The translations under genes and the position numbers were made by a program. Positions 45,185 through 51,497 of a stretch of DNA of 51,497 nucleotides are shown piece after piece (within the stretch, counting starts at the first letter, position 1; every line of letters begins with the position of its first letter). Source of the DNA: Affinirhizobium straminoryzae (GTDB lineage Bacteria > Pseudomonadota > Alphaproteobacteria > Rhizobiales > Rhizobiaceae); contig NZ_VJMG01000051.1 in assembly GCF_007004135.1 (NCBI RefSeq), positions 1 through 51,497 on the forward strand, read 5' to 3'. The notes below the pieces were generated by a model, which ran no database searches, had not been told where the DNA came from, and worked only from the letters and a program-made list of their open reading frames with translations.

Positions 45185-46180
45185 TCAGAGACCCCAGGGT
45201 TTGACGTCGATCAGATCGGTCGGCGAACCGGGGCGGAAGCGGCAGCCCAGCCCCTTCAGATGGGCGCGCGCCATGTCGTCATGGTTCTTGCAAGACAGCG
45301 TCAGCCATTGGGAAAAACGCTGCACGATCCGGCGGTTGAGGTGACGGGATGGGCAGACGAACCAGTAGGCCGGAAAGTCGATGACCTCGAAATCGGTGGA
45401 AAAGGGTACCAGTTCCCCGCGCTGCAATTCGCCGAGGCAGAGTGTCACGCTGTCGAGCGCGATGCCGCCTCCCTGCTTGGCCATTTCGATCGACATGGAG
45501 GAGCGGTCGAAACGCAAGGGATAGTTGATTTTCGGAATGTGGATCTTGTTGAAGGCCAACCAAAGATCCCAGCGATAGAGCGTCTTGACGCTGTCGATCA
45601 ACCTTGCTCCGGCAAGCTGGCGCGCCGGATCCGGATCGATCGCCCGCAACCGCTCAAGATAGGCGGGACTGCAGAGCGGAAGAACGAGATCGTGCATCAG
45701 CGGGGTGACGGCAACGCCCGTCCACGTGCCCATGCCGTAGCGCAGGTCCACATCTACGTTTTCCGTCTCGAAGGCGGAGAAATCCGGCGTGGCATCGATG
45801 CGGATGTTCCAGTCCTCGTTTTCCGCCGCAAAGGCCCCGACCCGCGGCCCAAGCCAGCGCACGCCAAAACTTGGACTGACACGGATGACGAAATTGCGCC
45901 GGTCGCGCTGGAAGGAAATGGCGGAGCGGGCATTGCGGATGGCACCGAAAGCCTGTGTCGTCGTCTGGAACAGGCGGTCGCCGTCCAGCGTCAGGACCAG
46001 GCGGCGTTTCTCGCGCCGGAACAGCTTGACGCCCAGCTGCGCCTCCAGGATAGACAACTGCTGGCTGACCGCGGACGGGGAAATGCCCAGTTCTTCCGCC
46101 GCCTTGGTCACGCTGCCGAGCCGTGCGACAGCTTCGAAATATTCCGTGGCCTTGAGATTGAGATCGCGCATGGGCTCCAT
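45185..46180 (-). CDS. LysR-family regulator (GcvA-like)
   Basis: The 331-aa product has an N-terminal winged helix (LNLKATEYFEAVARLGSVTK, AAEELGISPSAVSQQLSILE) and a LysR effector domain (VSPSFGVRWLGPRVGAFAAE). The RVSPSFGVRWL style is that of the GcvA/AmpR subgroup. It probably controls the flanking catabolic genes; all lie on the same strand. ATG 46180 is used; ATG 46171 (MRDLNL) is close. Confidence 0.92.
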   Translation of the reverse strand: MEPMRDLNLKATEYFEAVARLGSVTKAAEELGISPSAVSQQLSILEAQLGVKLFRREKRRLVLTLDGDRLFQTTTQAFGAIRNARSAISFQRDRRNFVIRVSPSFGVRWLGPRVGAFAAENEDWNIRIDATPDFSAFETENVDVDLRYGMGTWTGVAVTPLMHDLVLPLCSPAYLERLRAIDPDPARQLAGARLIDSVKTLYRWDLWLAFNKIHIPKINYPLRFDRSSMSIEMAKQGGGIALDSVTLCLGELQRGELVPFSTDFEVIDFPAYWFVCPSRHLNRRIVQRFSQWLTLSCKNHDDMARAHLKGLGCRFRPGSPTDLIDVKPWGL

Positions 46181-46298
46181 GGTAGCGGATCGGCGTGCAT
46201 CGATCCATCGTCAGCGACGGTCGCGCCCGCCATTGGCCGTGGCACGCAGTCGCGCACGGCCGTCACGCTCGTGAGACATTCATTTTCGCTGCAGTCGG

Positions 46299-47192
46299 TC
46301 AAAGCAGGTAAAACTTTTCGGCATTGTCGTGAAACAGCTTCATCCTGTCAGACTTCGGATAGGCGGCGGTAATGCTCTTGAACGCATCGAAGATCGCATC
46401 ATAGGACGAGAAGAGCTTGTCGACGGGGAAGTTCGAGGCGAACATGCAGCGATCGACGCCGAAGATCTCGATCGCCGCCTCGACATAGGGGCGGATTGTT
46501 TCGGTCGTCCAGGTGAAATCGCCCATGCCGAGCCCGGAGATCTTGCAGGCGACGTTGTCGGCTTCGGCCAGCTTGCGCATGGCCTTGCGCCAGCCGTCGA
46601 AATGCTCCTGCCCATCCACCTGCATGCCGGTGTGGTTGAGGATGATCTGGGTGTCGGGAAAATCCCTCGCCAGGTCGTAAAACTCCGCCATCTGCCAGTA
46701 ATAGAGCTGCAGGTCGTAGGAGAGGTTGCGTCTTGCGAGTTCCCGGAACCCCCGCCGCCATTCCGGCGTGCGGCTGACCTCGGGACGGTCCAGATAGGTC
46801 TTCGCTGGATCCGGGTGATAGTTCATCGATTGGCGGATGCCGCGAAAGTTTGCGTATTGCAGATGGCCGTCCAGCAGGTCCGCCACATCCGGCTTTCGAA
46901 AATCGGCATAGCCGACGATGCCGTTCGGAAAGCCGCAGCGGTCCGCGATCGATTGCAGCCAGCGGGTTTCGCCCACGGGATCCTTCGGATCGTATCCGAC
47001 ATCGAGGTGGACGGATTTCACCAGATTCTGGTTCTTCGCGTCGGCCAGAAAGTCCTCGATCAGATAATCGGAGATGATCGCGGAATAATCCCCGAAGGCG
47101 GAGGGCTTGGGCCCGTCGTTCAGCCAGGGATAATAGTTGTTGGTGATGTCCCACAGATGGTGGTGGGGATCGATCAGGGGGATGTCGTTCAT
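46299..47192 (-). CDS. COG3618 amidohydrolase, sugar-lactonase-like
   Basis: The 297-aa TIM-barrel hydrolase has the metal motif DPHHHLWD (8-15), a later His in ILNHTGM and FASNFPVDK near the end. Close families (L-fuconolactonase, 2-pyrone-4,6-dicarboxylate lactonase) open sugar or aromatic lactones. Next to sugar transport genes and an SDR, a role in opening a sugar lactone is the simplest reading, but it is an inference. Confidence 0.88.
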   Translation of the reverse strand: MNDIPLIDPHHHLWDITNNYYPWLNDGPKPSAFGDYSAIISDYLIEDFLADAKNQNLVKSVHLDVGYDPKDPVGETRWLQSIADRCGFPNGIVGYADFRKPDVADLLDGHLQYANFRGIRQSMNYHPDPAKTYLDRPEVSRTPEWRRGFRELARRNLSYDLQLYYWQMAEFYDLARDFPDTQIILNHTGMQVDGQEHFDGWRKAMRKLAEADNVACKISGLGMGDFTWTTETIRPYVEAAIEIFGVDRCMFASNFPVDKLFSSYDAIFDAFKSITAAYPKSDRMKLFHDNAEKFYLL

Positions 47193-47309
47193 CGAGGCAA
47201 ACCGATCGGATCAAGAGGGCGATTGAGTGGACAAGGCCGGAGGCGATCAGAACCGCCTCCGGCGACAGCATCCTGCCGAAAACAGGAACCGGCACGATGC
47301 TCTGGACGA

Positions 47310-48269
47310 TCACTGCGGGAAGACGCGGGCAATGACCTTCTTCGCCGCATCGGAACTGATGTCGGCAGCCTTCACCAGCGGCATAACGAGCGCCATGTTC
47401 TGCGTCGTCTTTTCCCCCTTCAGGGCCTTGTAGACCTGTTCCGTCGCATCGATACCCTGCCCGACGGCCTCCTGGAAGAAAATGCCCTGGATGGCACCGT
47501 CCTTCAGCAGCTGGATGGTCGTCGGGCTGCCGTCCGCGACGGTGACGCCGACCTTGCCGGTCAGACCGCGGGTCGCAAGCGCCTTGGCCGCGCCACTGCC
47601 GGCCTGATCATACATGCCGTAGATAGCCTTGACGTTCGGATGCGCCGTCAGAAGGTCGTTGGCCTGTGTCACGGCTTCATTGATGGTCAGCCCCTTGGTC
47701 TCCAGCATCTGGACCAGTTCGCAACCATTCGCCTGGAAGGCTTCCTTGGCACCCTTCAGGTATTTCTGGGCGTTCTCGCGGTCCTGCGGCAGGGACAGCA
47801 TGCCGACTTCTTTGCCGCCGCGTTCCTTCGCCAGTTCGCAGGTATATTTGCCCTGTGCCAGACCCGTCTCGTAATTGTTGGCGGTGACGGACGAGGTATA
47901 GTTCGTCTGCCCCGGCTGCGGGCCGATGCCTGCAAAGGCAACCGGAACCTTCTGCTGTGCGAGGTATGCGAGCAGGGGCGGTGTGGAGGTCGAGCTGACC
48001 GGGCCGATCACCACCGCATTGACGCCGCGCGTGACAGCAACGCGGGCATTGTCCATCTGCTTGGCGGGCGAGTTTTCCGAGGTGTATTCGACATAGTTCA
48101 TGCCGAGATCCTTGGCCTTCTGCTGAACGCCGTGCGCCACCCACTGCCAGTAGTCGATATCGAGCGACGGCGCGATATAGGCGACAGTAAATTTCTTGTC
48201 CTCTGCATGCGCCCCTTGTGCAACCAGGACGGCTGCAGCAATGGCGAGTGCCTTCATCAGCTTTTTCAT
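47310..48269 (-). CDS. Sugar ABC transporter substrate-binding protein
   Basis: The 319-aa periplasmic protein has a signal peptide (cut after GAHAE) and a type-I sugar-binding fold of the RbsB class ([80 protein letters not shown]). AGGAGGAGG precedes the ATG. Confidence 0.93.
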   Translation of the reverse strand: MKKLMKALAIAAAVLVAQGAHAEDKKFTVAYIAPSLDIDYWQWVAHGVQQKAKDLGMNYVEYTSENSPAKQMDNARVAVTRGVNAVVIGPVSSTSTPPLLAYLAQQKVPVAFAGIGPQPGQTNYTSSVTANNYETGLAQGKYTCELAKERGGKEVGMLSLPQDRENAQKYLKGAKEAFQANGCELVQMLETKGLTINEAVTQANDLLTAHPNVKAIYGMYDQAGSGAAKALATRGLTGKVGVTVADGSPTTIQLLKDGAIQGIFFQEAVGQGIDATEQVYKALKGEKTTQNMALVMPLVKAADISSDAAKKVIARVFPQ

Positions 48270-48292
48270 CTTACTCCTCCTCCTCGAGCGAT

Positions 48293-49285
48293 TTATCGAT
48301 GACTGAACCTGTCGATCAGGACCGCCACCAGGATTGCAAGGCCGGTGACGGAGCCCTGCCAGAAACTGTTGATACCGATGAGATTCACCCCGTTCTGGAT
48401 GATGGTGATCATCAGGGCGCCGAGCACGGCGCCGACGGCGGAGCCGGATCCACCTGAAAGGCTTGCCCCGCCGATGACGACGGCAGCGATGGCCTGCAGC
48501 ATGAGGGACGCTCCTGCCGTCGCCTCCGCATTAAGAATGTAGCTGACCGTCAGCAGCCCCGCGAAGGACGCCATGGTGCCGGAGATTACATAGGCCGCAA
48601 AACGCGTGCGCTTGACCGGAATGCCGAGCAGATAGGCCGCCATCGGCGAGCTGCCAACGGAATAGAACCAGCGGCCGGCGGTGACCTTGCGCAGCACGAA
48701 TTCGAGCGCCACGGTGAAGAGCAGGCAGAAGAGAACGAAGTTCGGCAGACCCGGAATTATCTGACCACTGTTAAAGAGCCAGTAATCCGGGGAATCGACG
48801 CCGAGCGAGCGACCGTTGGTGACGATGAAGGCAAGCGATGCTGCGACCGCATAAGTGATCAGCGTCACGACGAAGGGCGCAAGCCCCACCAGCGTGATGA
48901 GGGCACCGTTGATCGATCCGAATACAAGGCCGACGCCGAGCCCCGCCAGACTGGCGCTCACGTCGCCGAACCCGTTGGCCATGGCAAGCGCGGTAACCAT
49001 TCCCGTCAGCGAGAAGATGGAGCCGACGGAGAGATCGATCCCGCCGGTGATGATCACCACCAGCACGCCGAGCGACATGATCACCAAGGGAGCCGAGGCC
49101 TGCAGGATATTGGCGAAGTTGCCGGCTGACAGCGCCGCCGGCACGAAGATGCCGACGCCGACCAGAAGCGCGATGCAGGCAATGGCAATTGCCATTTCCG
49201 AACGATAGGCCGAAAGGATGGACGGTGCGCGTGGCGCCGGAGGCAGGCTGTCGTTCGAAGTCATGGGCTGTGCTTTCGTATTCAT
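48293..49285 (-). CDS. Sugar ABC transporter permease (RbsC family)
   Basis: The 330-aa membrane protein has eight to ten helices and the family pattern [39 protein letters not shown], and [20 protein letters not shown] near the end. It works with the flanking ATPase and binding protein. The start overlaps the ATPase stop (ATGA). Confidence 0.94.
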   Translation of the reverse strand: MNTKAQPMTSNDSLPPAPRAPSILSAYRSEMAIAIACIALLVGVGIFVPAALSAGNFANILQASAPLVIMSLGVLVVIITGGIDLSVGSIFSLTGMVTALAMANGFGDVSASLAGLGVGLVFGSINGALITLVGLAPFVVTLITYAVAASLAFIVTNGRSLGVDSPDYWLFNSGQIIPGLPNFVLFCLLFTVALEFVLRKVTAGRWFYSVGSSPMAAYLLGIPVKRTRFAAYVISGTMASFAGLLTVSYILNAEATAGASLMLQAIAAVVIGGASLSGGSGSAVGAVLGALMITIIQNGVNLIGINSFWQGSVTGLAILVAVLIDRFSHR

Positions 49286-50745
49286 GCCGCCATTCCCGTC
49301 AGATCTGCGAGCGCGTCTTCGTTGAACCGGTCATGCGGCAGAAGGCCCTTGACCCGGCCATCCGTATCGAAGGCGAGGATCTCGTCGCAAAGTTCGAGAA
49401 GCTCGACATTCTCCGTCGACCACCAGACGACGATGGTGCCTTCCTCCGCCATGCGGCGGATCAGGTCGTAAATGTCCCGTTTGGTGCCGATATCGACGCC
49501 GCGGGTCGGCTCCTCGAACACCACCAGACGCAGCGACATGCCGAGCCAACGAGCAATCAGCAGCTTCTGCTGATTGCCGCCGGAGAGTGTCGAGGGAAGA
49601 TCGCGGATCGAGCCTGCCTTCAGCTTCAGCGCATGCACCAGATCGAGGCATTCCCGTCGTTCTGACGCGCGAACCATGTAGCGCTTTTCGCGAACCCGTC
49701 GCGAGGCAAGCACATTATCGACGATCGGCAGTTGGGCGAGCACGCCCTTGTGGCGGCGATCGCCTGACACGTAGCCTATTCCAAGTGCCACGGCATCACG
49801 CGGCGAGGCCGGCCGGGCCGGCCAGCCCTTCGCATCCAGGCTCCAGGAACTGGAGCGGCCGGTGCCGTTGAGCAGCGCAATCACCTGGCTGGGGCCAGCT
49901 GGCGAGCCGGCCAGGCCGAGGATCTGCCCCTTGTGAATGGGGATCACGGCCTCCGCTCCCTTCAGGACGAGGCCTGCCTCTGCCATATCGAAGCGCCGCC
50001 GTGAATGCGCCACCTCGCGCGCGCCTGGCTGACCCATTTGCTGCATGATGTCATTATCGGTAAGGCTATCGAGTGGTGTCGCATCTACAACCGTCAGTCC
50101 ATCGCGGATGATCGTGCAGACATCGCAGAGCTGGCGGATTTCCTTCATTCGGTGCGAGACGAAGACGATGCCGATCCCGGTCTCACGAACCAGCCGCCGC
50201 AGCACGGCAAACAGACGCTCCGTCTCACCGGCGGTCAGATTGGCTGTCGGCTCATCGAGCAGCAACACGTCGGCACCAATGGACAATGCCCGGGCAATCT
50301 CGACGATCTGCCCTTCATGCATGGATAGGTCTGCCGCCTTGCGGTGGAGCGCGCTCCGTGCCAGATGCGGGTCAAGCAGGGCGAGGGCGTTGTAGGCAAG
50401 CTCTGCACGCTGTCCGGCCCGGACGATCGTCAGGCCGGCGGTGGCGTGAACCATGGCGATGTTTTCCGCCACCGAAAGATCCTGCACAAGGGCCAGTTCC
50501 TGATGCACGATGGCGATCTTCGGCTCTGCCCCGCGCTGTGAGCCAAGCATTATCTCGCCGTCATCCTTGCGGATGCCGCCTGTCATGATGCGGATCATCG
50601 TGCTCTTGCCGGCGCCGTTGCCACCAAGCAGCGCGTGAATCTGACCGGCACGGACGGTAAAGTTCACCCCGCGCAGTACCCGTGTGGCGCCGAAGCTTTT
50701 CTGCAGGTTGCGGACGGAAAGGAGCGGCAGATCAGCGTCAAGCAT
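49282..50745 (-). CDS. Sugar ABC transporter ATPase (RbsA family, double domain)
   Basis: The 487-aa protein has two ABC domains. The first has Walker A GGNGAGKST, signature-like DLSMHEGQIVEIARAL and Walker B VLLLDEPTA. The second has a degenerate Walker A (GSPAGPSQV), the signature LSGGNQQK and VVFEEPTRGVD, as is usual for RbsA-type proteins. First gene of the likely transport operon. A 26-codon ORF overlaps its start. Confidence 0.93.
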   Translation of the reverse strand: MLDADLPLLSVRNLQKSFGATRVLRGVNFTVRAGQIHALLGGNGAGKSTMIRIMTGGIRKDDGEIMLGSQRGAEPKIAIVHQELALVQDLSVAENIAMVHATAGLTIVRAGQRAELAYNALALLDPHLARSALHRKAADLSMHEGQIVEIARALSIGADVLLLDEPTANLTAGETERLFAVLRRLVRETGIGIVFVSHRMKEIRQLCDVCTIIRDGLTVVDATPLDSLTDNDIMQQMGQPGAREVAHSRRRFDMAEAGLVLKGAEAVIPIHKGQILGLAGSPAGPSQVIALLNGTGRSSSWSLDAKGWPARPASPRDAVALGIGYVSGDRRHKGVLAQLPIVDNVLASRRVREKRYMVRASERRECLDLVHALKLKAGSIRDLPSTLSGGNQQKLLIARWLGMSLRLVVFEEPTRGVDIGTKRDIYDLIRRMAEEGTIVVWWSTENVELLELCDEILAFDTDGRVKGLLPHDRFNEDALADLTGMAA

Positions 50746-50818
50746 GATGTGCCCACCTTGCAGGCCATGCCGAACGATCCCGTGATGACGGCACGCGGCC
50801 GCGCGATTTCTCTGTCAT
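50738..50818 (-). CDS. Possible 26-aa leader ORF overlapping the ABC ATPase start
   Basis: GGGAGGAG lies 6 bases before the ATG at 50818; the ORF (MTEKSRGRVPSSRDRSAWPA at the start) ends 8 bases inside the ATPase gene. The ATPase itself has only a weak ribosome site, so translation could be coupled through this ORF. It could also be chance. Confidence 0.4.
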   Translation of the reverse strand: MTEKSRGRVPSSRDRSAWPARWAHHA

Positions 50819-51269
50819 ATCAAACTCCTCCCGGTGAGAGACCTTAGTGGAGGGTCGTAGCCGCGGAAATTTACTTAAGTTAAAGAGATGTGAAGCTGGG
50901 CTAATGAATGATCGCGCGATCTACCCCAGACAGACAGGCACACCCGTTGACCTCGCATTTGTCAAAGCAATGGAAAGGCTGGGTAGGACGGTCATCCAAG
51001 TCATGACCGTTAGCGTTCAAAAGGGATGGCCGGGAGATATAGGTCGCGGCGCGGGATATCTCATCCGGCTATGCTATGAGCACAGAACGACCCAGTGCAA
51101 GTCGTGTACGTGGTTCAGGACGAGCGCACCCTCCCGATGGCGGGGTCCGCTTCCTCTTCCTTCAATCACAGATCATTCCACTCGATGTGCTCGGAGGGGA
51201 GGGCGGTTCACATACGACAACACGAAGACAACTGGGTGGAGCAGCAGCGCCACCCAGTTGGACATGTCA
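50819..51269. other. Gene-free region upstream of the ABC operon
   Basis: No supported gene. It holds the palindromes ACTTAAGT (50873-50880) and GATCGCGCGATC (50910-50921), which could be regulator sites for the operon, and the likely end of the convergent-free 3' region of the next gene. Confidence 0.4.
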
Positions 51270-51497
51270 TTAATATGCGACGCCGATCTGCGCCCTGTGA
51301 CGGGTCGGATTTTCGATCTCGTCGAGAACCGCACGGGCATAATCGATCCCGCTGATTGCCGATTTGCCATTCTCGTCGAACAGCGCCACTTCATCGCCAA
51401 CACGATAACGGCCGAGATCCTCGCCCGGTTGCCAGGCCGAGAATTCCATTGCAGGGGAAACAAACAGCCAGTCGACGCCAGTGGTGTCCGCGAGCAG
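51270..51497 (-). CDS. NAD(P)H-binding protein, 3' part only
   Basis: The last 75 codons of a gene that continues past the window edge. The translation (VDWLFVSPAMEFSAWQPGED, LGRYRVGDEVALFDENGKSA, ISGIDYARAVLDEIENP) matches the C-terminal end of NAD(P)-binding Rossmann (NmrA/YwnB-like) reductases. Stop TAA at 51270-51272. Function unknown. Confidence 0.8.
   Translation of the reverse strand: MLADTTGVDWLFVSPAMEFSAWQPGEDLGRYRVGDEVALFDENGKSAISGIDYARAVLDEIENPTRHRAQIGVAY

Noticed and set aside
46329..48302. Open frame of 657 codons on the plus strand
   Set aside because: Antisense to the amidohydrolase and ABC binding-protein genes, both clearly real. No motif.
1..51497. CRISPR arrays, tRNA or rRNA genes, T-DNA borders, vir genes
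   Set aside because: No regularly spaced repeats, tRNA-like or rRNA-like stretches, border repeats or vir homologues were seen.

Overview
The window looks like part of a conjugative repABC plasmid from a Rhizobiaceae bacterium (Agrobacterium/Rhizobium/Sinorhizobium type). The evidence is the complete Ti-type gene set: a traI-trb operon divergent from repABC, traC-traD-traG and traA-traF-traB-traH diverging from an oriT-like site, and a traM/traR pair. No vir genes, T-DNA border, nod or nif genes were seen, so this is a conjugative plasmid but not recognisably a Ti or Sym plasmid.

Layout. 1-4 kb: a tandem set of tyrosine recombinases, the second and third perhaps one gene split by a frameshift. 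4-5.2 kb: a HIT-family gene divergent from a TSUP membrane transporter. 5.2-10.9 kb: plasmid housekeeping and accessory genes (ArdC antirestriction protein, a ChrB-N/CDF-like pair, a decayed second ardC, DUF736, a Phd/PemK-like toxin-antitoxin pair, a WGR protein and several very small ORFs). 10.9-19.3 kb: conjugative DNA processing (traG, traD, traC, oriT, traA, traF, traB, traH). 19.3-21.2 kb: a DUF4143 ATPase, a DUF433-like ORF and an XRE regulator lying between traH and traM. 21.3-32.7 kb: quorum sensing (traM, traR, traI) and the mating-pair formation operon trbBCDEJKLFGHI. 33.0-36.7 kb: repABC with its antisense ctRNA. 36.8-38.9 kb: a graveyard of IS630, IS3, IS256 and IS6 remnants plus a dead integrase. 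39.0-50.8 kb: a one-strand catabolic block with a fused TRAP permease and its binding protein, an SDR dehydrogenase, a split transketolase, a LysR regulator, a COG3618 lactonase-like amidohydrolase and a sugar-type ABC transporter. The window ends inside an NAD(P)-binding protein gene.

How it works together. TraI should make an acyl-homoserine lactone, TraR should bind it and activate tra and trb, and TraM should hold TraR back. TraA with TraC/TraD nicks and unwinds at oriT, TraG couples the DNA to the Trb channel, and repABC keeps the plasmid. The catabolic block looks like cargo separated from the backbone by the IS graveyard; its substrate cannot be read from the sequence.

Most interesting points: a matching half-site upstream of both traC and traI that may be the TraR operator; near-identical C-terminal tails in TrbJ and TrbK; a predicted leaderless promoter for the ChrB-N gene; a hairpin over the traI ribosome binding site; a terminator-like hairpin in the repA leader; a 19-nt repeat bracketing the repBC part of the rep locus; and an unassigned sugar/sugar-lactone pathway with two transporters.
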